A stretch of 64,000 nt of DNA from NCBI RefSeq assembly GCF_001269365.1, contig NZ_CXOM01000001.1, positions 889,352 to 953,351 of the forward strand. Direction: 5' to 3'. This document shows positions 1 to 9,328 of the stretch, piece by piece. This stretch comes from Limnohabitans sp. Rim11 (GTDB taxonomy: Bacteria; Pseudomonadota; Gammaproteobacteria; Burkholderiales; Burkholderiaceae_C). Made by a program: the position numbers and the translations under genes. Numbering within the stretch: position 1 is the first letter of the stretch; each line of letters begins with the position of its first letter. A model generated the notes under the pieces. That model had not been told where the DNA came from and did no database searches. It saw nothing but the letters and a program-made list of their open reading frames with translations.

Positions 1-241
1 TGGTCATGCAGGGCAGGGCGTCAAAGTTGCGCGTATTGTCGAGAGTGACGCAGCACCCCGCATGGAATATCGCCCAGGCCACCCGTTGGCCAATGCGCAA
101 GGTTATGTGGTCATGCCCAACGTGAACCCCGCAGAACAAATGGTGGACATGGTGTCTGCCTCGCGTGCTTATCAATTCAACGTCGAAATGATGAACACCA
201 CCAAACAGTTGTTACTCAAGACGCTTGATCTTGGCAAATAA
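1..241 (+). CDS. flgC: flagellar basal-body rod protein FlgC, C-terminal part
   Basis: The window opens inside this gene; the reading frame starts at base 2 and ends with TAA at 239-241. The visible 79 residues contain the C-terminal rod/hook signature (NVNPAEQMVDMVSASRAYQF, then a segment rich in N, T and K ending LLLKTLDLGK). This matches the C-terminal helix that packs FlgC in the proximal rod. It is followed 11 bp later by flgD, the usual order. The N-terminus lies outside the window. Confidence 0.9.
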   Translation, partial: GHAGQGVKVARIVESDAAPRMEYRPGHPLANAQGYVVMPNVNPAEQMVDMVSASRAYQFNVEMMNTTKQLLLKTLDLGK

Positions 242-252
242 AGGAAATTTCA

Positions 253-930
253 ATGTCTACCAGCATTAGCGACATTCCAGTCTATGACCCAAGTAAAGCG
301 CCAGTTGCTTCAACCAGCAACGGCACTTCGGCGAAAGACTTGTCACAAAACTTTTTGAAGATGCTAACTGTGCAACTTCAAAATCAAGATCCATTGAATC
401 CAATGGACAACGCCTCGATGACAGCGCAGTTGGCGTCTTTGAATCAAGTAGATGGCATTAACAAGCTCAACACATCGATCAATTCTTTGGTTGCGCAAAT
501 GCAATCTGCCAACTTTATGAATTTGGCCTCTAGCGTTGGTAAAACTGCATTGGCTTCGGGTTCAAAAGCTTACTACGCAGGCAACCCCATCAGCATGGCT
601 GCCAAGTTGGACAACTCCGCCACTTCCCTTAAGGCGGTCATCCGTGACGTCAACGGCCAAGTGGTGAATCATTTTGATTTTGGTGCAACAGCCTCTGGCA
701 TCACAGATTTCATCTGGGACGGTGCTAACGACGAAGGTCAGCAAGTTGCGCAAGGCATGTACACCTTGGAACTGACGGCAACCGATTCCGAAGGTAAAGA
801 AACATACCCCGCTTCCTATGTGGGTGCCATGGTGGCCAGCATAGGACAAGAAGGCGCTGACCTGCAAGTCGGTTTGAGCGATGGTCGTCGTATTTTGTCT
901 TCCGAAATTCTCAAATGGCTTGCCATTTGA
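253..930 (+). CDS. flgD: flagellar hook assembly (capping) protein FlgD
   Basis: 225 residues, the usual FlgD length. The conserved N-terminal block FLKMLTVQLQNQDPLNPMDN (about residues 34-53) is the FlgD signature. The C-terminal half has the FlgD Ig-like region, including IWDGANDEGQQVAQGMYTLE. FlgD forms a temporary cap on the growing hook so that FlgE can polymerise. The ATG has an AAGGAAA Shine-Dalgarno seven bases upstream. It lies in a compact same-strand flagellar operon between flgC and flgE. Confidence 0.95.
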   Translation: MSTSISDIPVYDPSKAPVASTSNGTSAKDLSQNFLKMLTVQLQNQDPLNPMDNASMTAQLASLNQVDGINKLNTSINSLVAQMQSANFMNLASSVGKTALASGSKAYYAGNPISMAAKLDNSATSLKAVIRDVNGQVVNHFDFGATASGITDFIWDGANDEGQQVAQGMYTLELTATDSEGKETYPASYVGAMVASIGQEGADLQVGLSDGRRILSSEILKWLAI

Positions 931-971
931 ATTACCCAACATCTAACTAATTTTTACCTGAGGACCCTGAA

Positions 972-3038
972 ATGAGCAATTACACCGTGGCACTCTCCGG
1001 CTTGCAAAATACTTCGCTTGCCATCGACACCGTCAGTAACAACATTGCCAACGCCAACACCGTTGGTTACAAGGCTGGTGAGTATGTTTTTGCCGATCAA
1101 TTTGTGAAGGCCATTAACCCAGCTGACCAAGCGCGCGTTGGCATGGGAACACAGTCATTGGGCGTACGCCGTCCTATGCTGCAGGGCACGATTACCAACT
1201 CTGCCAATCCATTGGACTTGGCCATCAGTGGTAAAGGCATGTTCCGTTTGTTGCAAGGCTCTGGTGGCGCAGGCAGCGTTGATCCCTCAGCTGTGTATTA
1301 CTCACGCAATGGTCAATTTAACATTGACAAAGAAGGTTACATCGTCAATGAAAATGGCATGTATCTGACGGGTTACCAGCCTTCATTGGATGGCAACTCT
1401 GTGACCGATGACCTGATTAAAAACAATGGTTTGCTGCGCATGCCTAACAGCAATTTGCCTGGTAATGAAACCACCACGTCGCACATTGCCGCCTTGTTAG
1501 ATTCCAAAGCGCAAGCTTTCACGACCACTGCCAACGTAGCCTTTGATCCTACGCAGGCAACTTACAACAACAAAACCTCGCAAACTGTTTTCGACAACGA
1601 AGGCAACTCACACACCCTAGAGGTCTACTATCGTCGCGTTTCTGATGGTTCTTTGACCATTGAATCTAAAGCTGACGGCTCTGGCTACACCTACAGCCCA
1701 GGCCCATCTTCTTCGCCCAATACATTGGGCGCAACCTTGGTGACTTTGAACAAAGAGTCATTGCTCCGAGTAGATTCTCCAGCCATGGCAGCCGCCATGA
1801 GCAATGTCACGGTCAGCGGCCAAACTTCTTTCACACTTTCATCTGCACCTAATTTGGCTGGAACGAATGTTTCAGTGGCAGGTAAGAAAATTTTCATCAA
1901 CGGCGTAGATTCTGGCGCTGTTGTGGGTGCTCATACAGCAGGCGGAACCACCATCAACGTGGCTAATGCTGGAACTATCTCGGTGCCCAATGGTGCAGCC
2001 GTTACTTTTTATGATCCAGATTTAACAGCTACAGCCAATAGTGCACCAACTGCGGCAACAACTTTGACATTGAGCACTGTCGCGGACATGAAGCTTGGTG
2101 ACAAGATTTACCTGGGTTCACCAGCAGTTGATTCGGGCGCAACCATTATTGCCATCAATGGTTCAGTTGTGACCCTTTCACAAGCTGTTACCAGCACCAG
2201 CACAGCGGTGACAGTCAAACATGCCCTCAACATGACCTTGATCACACCAGACGGCACAGAAATTACCGTACAAGGTGCTACCAACCGAAAGAGTTCTGGC
2301 GAAAACTTGACCACCACCATGGCGCGTGTTGAGGTCTATTCTTCTTTGGACAATAAATTTTACGATTATCAAGACGCCAGTTCTACATCAAGCCGTCACC
2401 TGACACCCGACACGCAAGGTATCAATGGTGGCTATAAAGCGGTTTCATTGTTGAACTTTATTGGTGGTCGAAACATTGACTCCCTTGTAACAGATCCTTT
2501 GTCTGGTAACCCTACGTTTACAACCACAACCAAGCTTTCAACCCGAGTTACCAATCAAGCAGGTGGCAGTTCAGATTTGGTCATAGATTTGGATCTGTCG
2601 GACACAACTTTACAAGCTGGCGCCTTCCAAATTACGCACAGCCGACAAAATGGCGAACCTTTGGCGCGTCTTACGAACGTCACAGTCGATAACCAAGGCC
2701 GTATCGTAGGTGTTTACGGCACGGGCAAGCAGCAATTTGTAGGTCAGGTTGCACTGGTTCATTTCGAAAATTCGGAAGGTTTGATTCCAGTTGGTAAAAA
2801 TGCATTTGCGGCCTCAGTTGATTCTGGTACTGAGCATTCAGCGGATGGTGTTGTTGTCGGCCGTGCTGGCACTGGCATCTTTGGCGACGTCAAGGGACAA
2901 GCGCTTGAATCTTCTAATGTGGATTTGGCCAATGAACTGGTTCGTTTGATGGTCTTGCAACGCTCGTACAGCGCTAACTCACAAAGCATGAAAGCTTTTG
3001 ACCAAACGCTGCGCGACACTTTGCAGATGGTCAGCTAA
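972..3038 (+). CDS. flgE: flagellar hook protein FlgE, large form
   Basis: 688 residues, versus about 400 in Salmonella. The N-terminus (ALSGLQNTSLAIDTVSNNIANANTVGYKAG) and C-terminus (SSNVDLANELVRLMVLQRSY) are the conserved axial-protein ends that build the hook core. The central ~300 residues are rich in Thr, Ser, Ala and Val and look like extra surface-exposed beta domains inserted in the variable D2/D3 region. The ATG follows a GAGGA Shine-Dalgarno. It is exported by the flagellar type III system and so has no Sec signal peptide. Confidence 0.95.
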   Translation: MSNYTVALSGLQNTSLAIDTVSNNIANANTVGYKAGEYVFADQFVKAINPADQARVGMGTQSLGVRRPMLQGTITNSANPLDLAISGKGMFRLLQGSGGAGSVDPSAVYYSRNGQFNIDKEGYIVNENGMYLTGYQPSLDGNSVTDDLIKNNGLLRMPNSNLPGNETTTSHIAALLDSKAQAFTTTANVAFDPTQATYNNKTSQTVFDNEGNSHTLEVYYRRVSDGSLTIESKADGSGYTYSPGPSSSPNTLGATLVTLNKESLLRVDSPAMAAAMSNVTVSGQTSFTLSSAPNLAGTNVSVAGKKIFINGVDSGAVVGAHTAGGTTINVANAGTISVPNGAAVTFYDPDLTATANSAPTAATTLTLSTVADMKLGDKIYLGSPAVDSGATIIAINGSVVTLSQAVTSTSTAVTVKHALNMTLITPDGTEITVQGATNRKSSGENLTTTMARVEVYSSLDNKFYDYQDASSTSSRHLTPDTQGINGGYKAVSLLNFIGGRNIDSLVTDPLSGNPTFTTTTKLSTRVTNQAGGSSDLVIDLDLSDTTLQAGAFQITHSRQNGEPLARLTNVTVDNQGRIVGVYGTGKQQFVGQVALVHFENSEGLIPVGKNAFAASVDSGTEHSADGVVVGRAGTGIFGDVKGQALESSNVDLANELVRLMVLQRSYSANSQSMKAFDQTLRDTLQMVS

Positions 3039-3068
3039 GCCATTCTCTGATTTGAACGGCACTGAACC

Positions 3069-3812
3069 ATGATTGATCGTTTTGCATTCACAGCGATGAC
3101 TGGCGCCAAGCATGCCATGGGGCAGCTTGCGACCACAACGCACAACATGGCCAACCTGCAAACACCGGGTTTCCGTGAAATGCTGTCGACTTTTCGTGCT
3201 GTGCCCATCGATGGCGCAAGTGCTGATTCACGGGCTTTTGTGGTGGACTCCACGCCCGGTGCCGATTGGTCGCATGGTTCTGTCACCCCCACTGGTAACC
3301 CTTTGGACCTGGCGATTCAAGATCAAGGGATGTTCACGGTTCTGCGGGCAGATGGCCAAGAGGCTTACACCCGCTCCGGTAAATTTCAGTTGGACTCCCG
3401 TGGTTTCTTAACCACTACAACAGGTCAAAGGGTCTTAAACGATCAAAACGGCTTAGTTCAAATTCCTGAAGGCAGTCAGAACATTCAAATTCAAGCCAAC
3501 GGCTCTGTTTGGGTGACGCTACAAGGGCAATTGAATGAGACCGCCGTTGCACGGCTGAAGTTGGTCAATCCGGCACCGCAAGATTTAGAGCGCCAAGCCG
3601 ACGGTTTGTTCACTGCATCTAAAGCATTGCCTGCATCAGATGAAGTGCAAATTTTGCAAGGCTCACTTGAGGGTAGCAATGTGAATGCAGCGCAAGCCAT
3701 GGTGCAGATGATTGCCCAAAATCGTTTATTTGACTTGAACATTCGTTTGGTTCAAGTGGCAGAACAAAATTCAAAATCAGCAGGGACCTTGATGTCCTTG
3801 TCTCGGGTCTAA
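3069..3812 (+). CDS. flgF: flagellar basal-body rod protein FlgF
   Basis: 247 residues, normal for FlgF. The N-terminal motif is THNMANLQTPGFREML, a variant of the rod-protein SNNxANxxTxGFK motif. A middle block reads TPTGNPLDLAIQDQGMF, and the C-terminal helix reads EGSNVNAAQAMVQMIAQNRLF. FlgF is a proximal-rod subunit. It sits 30 bp after flgE and 26 bp before flgG, in the standard order. Confidence 0.93.
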   Translation: MIDRFAFTAMTGAKHAMGQLATTTHNMANLQTPGFREMLSTFRAVPIDGASADSRAFVVDSTPGADWSHGSVTPTGNPLDLAIQDQGMFTVLRADGQEAYTRSGKFQLDSRGFLTTTTGQRVLNDQNGLVQIPEGSQNIQIQANGSVWVTLQGQLNETAVARLKLVNPAPQDLERQADGLFTASKALPASDEVQILQGSLEGSNVNAAQAMVQMIAQNRLFDLNIRLVQVAEQNSKSAGTLMSLSRV

Positions 3813-3838
3813 GGCCCAGTGAAATCAGGAGTTAACCC

Positions 3839-4663
3839 ATGTTGAGATCCCTATGGACCGCAAAAACAGGTATGGATGCACAGCAGACCAACCTGGACAC
3901 GATCTCCAACAACTTGGCCAACGTTTCCACGACAGCCTACAAGCGTGTTCGCCCTGTCTTTGAAGATTTGTTGTATCAAAATTTACGCAGCCCAGGCTTG
4001 ATGGAAGACTCTAACGGCGAATACCTGCCCACAGGTTTGCAAGCCGGTAATGGTTCAAGAGTGTCTGCTACACAGCGCATTAACAGCGCAGGCTCTTTGT
4101 TGCAAAGCCAAAACCCCTTAGACATGGCCATCAGCGGCAACGGGTTCTTTACGGTTGCAACAGGCAATGGTACGGCCTACACCCGTGCTGGAAATTTCAT
4201 GCGCAATGACAAAGGTCAAATTGTGACGGCCTCAGGCAATGTGGTCATGAGCCAAAGCAGTGTGGGCGGCAAAGCGGGTTCGCTGAATTCGGCCGGCATT
4301 GTGATTCCTGGAAATGCCACTGCTGTGGTGGTGGGGAGTGACGGTACCGTGAGCTATTACGGTCCCAGTACCACCAATCCTATTGTTGCAGGCCACATTG
4401 CCATGGCGAACTTTGTCAACCCCGCTGGTTTGTCAACGGGCGGCGGAGGCTTGTATTTTGAAACGGCTTCTTCTGGTGAGCCGCAGATGGGTGTTCCTAG
4501 TTATGACGGCTTTGGCGCTATCAATCAATACTACACAGAACAATCTAACGTCAATGTCGCTGAAGAATTGGTGTCGCTGATCGCAGCGCAGCGCGCCTAC
4601 GAAATTACCGCCAAGTCAGTTTCTGCTTCAGATCAGATTCTTCAAAAATTAGGACAACTGTGA
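3839..4663 (+). CDS. flgG: flagellar basal-body distal rod protein FlgG
   Basis: 274 residues, slightly longer than the usual 260-262. It starts LRSLWTAKTGMDAQQTNLDTISNNLANVSTTAYKR, the FlgG N-terminal signature. It ends SNVNVAEELVSLIAAQRAYEITAKSVSASDQILQKL, the conserved C-terminal helix. It forms the distal rod through the P and L rings. Its TGA overlaps the ATG of flgH (TGATG), so the two are probably translationally coupled. Confidence 0.96.
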   Translation: MLRSLWTAKTGMDAQQTNLDTISNNLANVSTTAYKRVRPVFEDLLYQNLRSPGLMEDSNGEYLPTGLQAGNGSRVSATQRINSAGSLLQSQNPLDMAISGNGFFTVATGNGTAYTRAGNFMRNDKGQIVTASGNVVMSQSSVGGKAGSLNSAGIVIPGNATAVVVGSDGTVSYYGPSTTNPIVAGHIAMANFVNPAGLSTGGGGLYFETASSGEPQMGVPSYDGFGAINQYYTEQSNVNVAEELVSLIAAQRAYEITAKSVSASDQILQKLGQL

Positions 4664-5382
4664 TGAAAAATGTTGCATTGTTGATAACGGCACTTTCTGC
4701 TCTGACAGTTTTGTCTGGCTGTGCGGAATTGCCATCGCAGGCAAAACCTTCTTTGCTGAAAAGCGAAACGACCATCCGCCCACAACCTCAGGAAATGGCC
4801 ACGGCCAGTCGAGGATCATTGGTTCCTGCAGCGCAAGTCAGTCCTGCTGCGTTTCGCGGTTTGTTCGAAGATCGTCGTGCAGCTCGCGTTGGCGATACTT
4901 TGACGGTGTTATTGAACGAAACCACCAGGGCCAGTAAAGATGGAGGTACCTCTGCAAGCCGAAGCTCAGCCAACAATGCCAGTTTTGGGATGAACGCCTC
5001 TAAGAGCAGATCCGGAACAACCAGTAGCGCATCAAGTGGCGATGCGAACTTAGGCATGTCCAACAGTGGCGGTTCAAATTTTGACAGCAAAGGTGTTTCA
5101 TCTGCTTCGAATCAATTCAGCGGCACGATTACCGTGACGGTCCTAGAGGTTTTGTCAAACGGTAACTTAAACGTTGCAGGCGAAAAGCGCTTGGCTGTTG
5201 GTACAGAAGAAGAAGTCATTCGATTTGGCGGCATTGTTTCGCCTGTGAACCTTCAAGGAAACACCATCTTGTCATCTCAAGTGGCAGACGCTCGCATTGA
5301 ATATCGTGGTGCTGGCATTACTGATGAAGTGAAAAGCGCAAGTTGGTTGACAAAATTATTTGTGCGTTATTCGCCTAACTGA
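4663..5382 (+). CDS. flgH: flagellar L-ring lipoprotein FlgH
   Basis: 239 residues from the ATG at 4663, which overlaps the flgG stop; a GTG one codon earlier is less likely. It has a lipoprotein signal with lipobox LSGC (acylated Cys20). Typical FlgH blocks are RRAARVGDTLTVLLNETTRASK, GTITVTVLEVLSNGNLNVAGEK and a C-terminal VSPVNLQGNTILSSQVADARIEY. It forms the outer-membrane ring around the rod. A Ser/Gly-rich stretch (about residues 95-145) is probably disordered. Confidence 0.95.
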   Translation: MKNVALLITALSALTVLSGCAELPSQAKPSLLKSETTIRPQPQEMATASRGSLVPAAQVSPAAFRGLFEDRRAARVGDTLTVLLNETTRASKDGGTSASRSSANNASFGMNASKSRSGTTSSASSGDANLGMSNSGGSNFDSKGVSSASNQFSGTITVTVLEVLSNGNLNVAGEKRLAVGTEEEVIRFGGIVSPVNLQGNTILSSQVADARIEYRGAGITDEVKSASWLTKLFVRYSPN

Positions 5383-5392
5383 GGTTGCAATC

Positions 5393-6502
5393 ATGACTTT
5401 GCGTTTCATTCTAAAAAGCTGCTTGGCATTGGCGGTAATCATTTTTGCCAACATGGTTTGGGCTGAGCGTCTCAAAGACATGGCGGTGGTCTCGGGTCAA
5501 CGTCCCAATCAGTTGATTGGTTACGGCTTGGTTGTAGGGCTGGATGGTACGGGTGACAGTGCTGGCCCCAATCCAGTCACTGGTCAGACCATCGTGACCA
5601 TGCTCAATTCATTGGGCGTCTCGGTTCCAGTTGGTGTCAATTTGCAAGCGCGAAATGCTGCTGCGGTCATGGTGACTGCCGAATTGGGCGCTTTGGCCAG
5701 GCCGGGTCAGGCCATGGACGTGACAGTCTCTTCTTTGGCCAACGCACGCAGCTTGCGCGGTGGCACTTTGCTCATGACACCATTGCGCGCAGCCAATGGT
5801 CAGGTGTATGGCCAAGCCCAAGGATCGGTGGTGATTCCTGGCGCATCAGTAGGCACATCGCTTGCCAGGACCACCGTGAACCAATTGTCTTCAGGGCGCA
5901 TCCCAGGCGGTGCCATTGTGGAGCAATCGGCACCAGAAGCTGATTTGAGTCCGTTGATTGAATTTAATTTCCACAAAGCAGATTACGTTCAAACCAAGCG
6001 TGCGGTTGAGGCTTTGGAGCGCGTGGTTGGTCCGCAAGATGTATTGCCTGTTGATGCGCGTACTGTTGCAGTACGAGTACCCACTGATCGAACACAAAGA
6101 ATGAACATCATGGCCCAATTGTTGGAGCTGGATGTTGAGTCGTCTGTTGATGTCGCCAAGGTGGTCGTCAATGCACGGACAGGCTCGGTGGTGGTGAATC
6201 AATCGGTTCGATTGGCGCCATTCGCTGTAACGCACGGCAATTTAACCATTCGTGTTCAGGCAAGTAATCAACTTTCAACACCCTCATTGATGGCACGCAC
6301 GCGTCCAGTCACTGTCAGAAATGACCGTGTCAACATCGATGCAGGACCAACTGGTCAAATGATCCAAGTTGAAGAAGGTGCTTCGTTGGAGCAAGTGGTT
6401 AGAGCTATCAACATGTTGGGCGCCACACCACAAGATCTGATGTCCATTCTGCAAGCTATGAAATCAGCAGGCGCTTTGCGTGCTGAGTTGGAAGTTATTT
6501 GA
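5393..6502 (+). CDS. flgI: flagellar P-ring protein FlgI
   Basis: 369 residues from the ATG at 5393. An upstream in-frame TTG/GTG extension overlapping flgH is unlikely, because the signal peptide begins here (MTLRFILKSCLALAVIIFANMVWA, probable cleavage after WA). Conserved blocks are RPNQLIGYGLVVGLDGTGDS and GATPQDLMSILQAMKSAGALRAELEVI. It polymerises in the periplasm into the peptidoglycan-associated P ring. It lies 10 bp after flgH. Confidence 0.96.
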   Translation: MTLRFILKSCLALAVIIFANMVWAERLKDMAVVSGQRPNQLIGYGLVVGLDGTGDSAGPNPVTGQTIVTMLNSLGVSVPVGVNLQARNAAAVMVTAELGALARPGQAMDVTVSSLANARSLRGGTLLMTPLRAANGQVYGQAQGSVVIPGASVGTSLARTTVNQLSSGRIPGGAIVEQSAPEADLSPLIEFNFHKADYVQTKRAVEALERVVGPQDVLPVDARTVAVRVPTDRTQRMNIMAQLLELDVESSVDVAKVVVNARTGSVVVNQSVRLAPFAVTHGNLTIRVQASNQLSTPSLMARTRPVTVRNDRVNIDAGPTGQMIQVEEGASLEQVVRAINMLGATPQDLMSILQAMKSAGALRAELEVI

Positions 6503-6503
6503 C

Positions 6504-6875
6504 ATGGCAGACCTCGTCATTTCAGGCTTGATTTCAGCCAAGCCCATCACACCACCAGCGGCTGATACACCGCAGGTGAAGAAGATCAAGCAAAGCGCCC
6601 AAGAGTTTGAGGCTGTGCTGTTGCGTCAATTTTTAAAGGAAGTCAGAACTTCTGCAATGGCCGAAACCAAAAAGGGCAGCAATGCGGCTTACCTAGAAAT
6701 GGCCGATGAGCAAATGGCCAACCAACTGGCTGCGCAAGGTGGCTTCGGATTTGGCAAGTCCATGGCAGATCAAATGTTGCGACAAGTTCAGGCTGCGAAG
6801 CTAATCACTTCGGGGTCGAATGCCGTAAAACCAGATAACACCTTGTCCGCAGGCCTGTTGGCCCCCGCGAATTGA
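6504..6875 (+). CDS. flgJ: rod-binding protein FlgJ, single-domain form
   Basis: 123 residues from the ATG at 6504, next to the flgI stop. It carries only the N-terminal rod-binding domain: KKIKQSAQEFEAVLLRQFLKEVR, then YLEMADEQMANQLAAQGGFGFGKSMADQM. The C-terminal glucosaminidase domain of the ~310-residue enterobacterial FlgJ is missing, and no adjacent ORF supplies it. The protein probably acts as rod cap/scaffold, with a separate peptidoglycan hydrolase encoded elsewhere. Confidence 0.9.
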   Translation: MADLVISGLISAKPITPPAADTPQVKKIKQSAQEFEAVLLRQFLKEVRTSAMAETKKGSNAAYLEMADEQMANQLAAQGGFGFGKSMADQMLRQVQAAKLITSGSNAVKPDNTLSAGLLAPAN

Positions 6876-6892
6876 CCTAACGGAACTACCAA

Positions 6893-8476
6893 GTGAGATC
6901 AGCTGCCCTTTTCGATAGCGCCATGGCTGGCCTGCAATCTGCGCAGGCGGGCATGATGGTGACGTCGCAAAACGTAACTGGATCTTCCATTGACGGTTAT
7001 GTGCGCCGTACGTCCAATCCGCGCATCAATGGCATGTCGCCCACATCCATTGATTTGACAGGTACCTCTTTTGCAGTTGAAGGATTCAGTCGTTACTTTG
7101 ACAACCTTTTGCAAGTACAGGTTTTGTCGCAACAGAGTAAAACCACTTACACACAAACATTGGTTCAGTCCGTTTCGTCCTTGGATGCGATGCTGACAGA
7201 CCCAGCCACATCTATCGCGCAAGCACTGGGTAATTTTTTCAATGCTGCGGGGTCAATTGCCAATGAGCCAAGTAATTTTGCATATCAGCAAAGTTTGATC
7301 GGTACTGCTCGTCAGGTGGCCGATCGAATACGAGGCATGGCCGAAATGGTGGGGCAAATATCTAGCAATGCTTCAACGGCTTTGGCAGATGTGTTGAATC
7401 AAGCTAATACCTTAACACCACAACTTGCATCTGTGAATGCCAAGATCAGATCGTCAGCCACGCCGGGGTTATCTTACCCATCTGCAGATTTGTTGGATGA
7501 ACGTGATCGAATTGTTGCGAAGCTGCAAGACTTGGTTGGTGGTACAACATTGATCAACGAAGATGGCACAGCAAGCTACATGGTAGATGGCCAACATCTG
7601 GTCGACAGAGAAATTGCAAATACATTTGCAAACGAGACGGGTACATCACCTGTTCGAAGTGACTTGCCGTTGACCGGATTGAAAATCAAAATGGTCTCGC
7701 CAGACTCTAGAAACCCCGTCTTGATTCCAATCGTCATGAGTCAAGTCATGTCCAATAGTGGTGCAAATACAGTTTTGATGGGAGGGCAAAGTTTGTTGCA
7801 AGAGGGTAAGGCTGGTGCTTACATTCACTTGATTCAAAATTTTGTGCCCAATGTGCAAAAAAGTATTAACTTGCTGGCTGCTCAATTGGTTCGCCAGGTA
7901 AACACGGCTGTCAGCGCAACAGGGGGCGCCATTGCGCCCATCTTTGGATTCAAAGCAACTGCCAGTGGCGCACCTCCCGTTACTGCCGGCGCTTTGCTAA
8001 ACGACTTGTTCAGGCCTGCTGGTGGTGCGGGTCCAGACAGCACCTATGCCAACATTGTGGAGGCTGCTAATCCGCAAAGCAGTCAGTACAAAACGTCGGT
8101 CGAATTTAATTTAAACAAAGCTGACTTAGATGCGCGTTTGTTCACTGTGGTCGGTAGCTTTGACACAGCCCAATTTACCAACCTTGATGCCACAGCTTCT
8201 TCATCCATTGAGAAATTGCGTGAAACATTTGCATCGCCACTGACATTCATTACCAGCAGTATTGCCACCACTGTGGCCACTTGGAAAAATGACAACAAAG
8301 CCAATGAGGCGCTGCAAAAAACACTGAAGGAGCAAAAGTCTGCTATCACAGGCGTTAACTTGGATGAAGAGGCAGCCAATTTGGTAAAGTACCAACAGCT
8401 TTACAACGCCTCTAGTAAATTAATGCAAACAGGGCGCCAAATGTTTGATACCTTGCTGGGCATGCTGTCCAGTTAA
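6893..8476 (+). CDS. flgK: flagellar hook-associated protein 1 (FlgK)
   Basis: 527 residues, GTG start at 6893. The N-terminus (SAMAGLQSAQAGMMVTSQNVTGSSIDGYVRR) follows the axial-protein pattern but is divergent: the usual SNNIANxxTPGYSRQ becomes SQNVTGSSIDGYVRR. The C-terminus (VNLDEEAANLVKYQQLYNASSKLMQTGRQMFDTLLGML) is the classical FlgK end. It forms the first hook-filament junction ring. It is followed 18 bp later by flgL, its partner. Confidence 0.93.
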   Translation: MRSAALFDSAMAGLQSAQAGMMVTSQNVTGSSIDGYVRRTSNPRINGMSPTSIDLTGTSFAVEGFSRYFDNLLQVQVLSQQSKTTYTQTLVQSVSSLDAMLTDPATSIAQALGNFFNAAGSIANEPSNFAYQQSLIGTARQVADRIRGMAEMVGQISSNASTALADVLNQANTLTPQLASVNAKIRSSATPGLSYPSADLLDERDRIVAKLQDLVGGTTLINEDGTASYMVDGQHLVDREIANTFANETGTSPVRSDLPLTGLKIKMVSPDSRNPVLIPIVMSQVMSNSGANTVLMGGQSLLQEGKAGAYIHLIQNFVPNVQKSINLLAAQLVRQVNTAVSATGGAIAPIFGFKATASGAPPVTAGALLNDLFRPAGGAGPDSTYANIVEAANPQSSQYKTSVEFNLNKADLDARLFTVVGSFDTAQFTNLDATASSSIEKLRETFASPLTFITSSIATTVATWKNDNKANEALQKTLKEQKSAITGVNLDEEAANLVKYQQLYNASSKLMQTGRQMFDTLLGMLSS

Positions 8477-8494
8477 CACGCGAGATCTTAAATC

Positions 8495-9328
8495 ATGAGA
8501 ATTAGCAGCCAACAGGTATTCGACAGCAGTTTGCAATCGATCCAACAACATACCTCGGATGTGGTGGAAACACAGCGACAAATATCTTCTGGCCAGAAAT
8601 ACCGCTTGGCTTCTGATGACGCGCTTGCTGCAGGGTTGGGCGTTCAGGTTGCATGGAACAAGTCGCAATATGCCATGTTCAAGGTGAACCAAGATCACAT
8701 CAATGCGTCACTGACCTCCACTGATGCACAACTTAGCAGCATTAACATTGCATTGACCAAATTTCAACAAATGATGGTCCAAGGCCGAAACGACCCGCTT
8801 GGATCGGACGGTCGGAAAATCTTAGGGCAGCAAGCAGAATCACTTATTGCAGCAGTGACTCAATTTTCAAATGCCAAAGACGCCAATGGTCAAAATATTC
8901 TTCGCTCCGGGCCAGTATCTACCGTACTCATAGCGCCCAGTGTCAGCTTAGAGTCTGGCATCAGCTACAACGAGGTCATGATGGGACCGGTGGGCACTGG
9001 CAAAGATGTTTTGGCAATCATGACATCTATCAAAGTCAAGCTGGCTGGCGGGAATTCCCCCTCCGATGAGGATATGGTGAATTTTCAGGCTGCGCTGACG
9101 CAAGTAACACGTGCTCAAGTTAAAACCGGCTTGTTACAAAATCAGTTAGATGCCGCGACCGAATCGGCTGAAGTACAAAAAACAAATGTAGAGTTGCAAA
9201 GAAGTAACTTGCTTGACACTGATTTGGCCACAGCCACTGCCAGTTTGGTGAAGTCTAATGCCTTGCTGCAGGCCGCTCAATCCGTCATGACCAAACTTGA
9301 CGTTAACACTCTGTTTCAAAAATTATGA
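8495..9328 (+). CDS. flgL: flagellar hook-associated protein 3 (FlgL)
   Basis: 277 residues. The N-terminus MRISSQQVFDSSLQSIQQ and the segment QRQISSGQKYRLASDDALAA match the flagellin-like N-terminal helix of FlgL. The C-terminus (LLDTDLATATASLVKSNALLQAAQSVMTKLDVNTLFQKL) is the matching flagellin-like end. It is the second junction protein between hook and filament. Its TGA overlaps the ATG of motA. Confidence 0.93.
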   Translation: MRISSQQVFDSSLQSIQQHTSDVVETQRQISSGQKYRLASDDALAAGLGVQVAWNKSQYAMFKVNQDHINASLTSTDAQLSSINIALTKFQQMMVQGRNDPLGSDGRKILGQQAESLIAAVTQFSNAKDANGQNILRSGPVSTVLIAPSVSLESGISYNEVMMGPVGTGKDVLAIMTSIKVKLAGGNSPSDEDMVNFQAALTQVTRAQVKTGLLQNQLDAATESAEVQKTNVELQRSNLLDTDLATATASLVKSNALLQAAQSVMTKLDVNTLFQKL

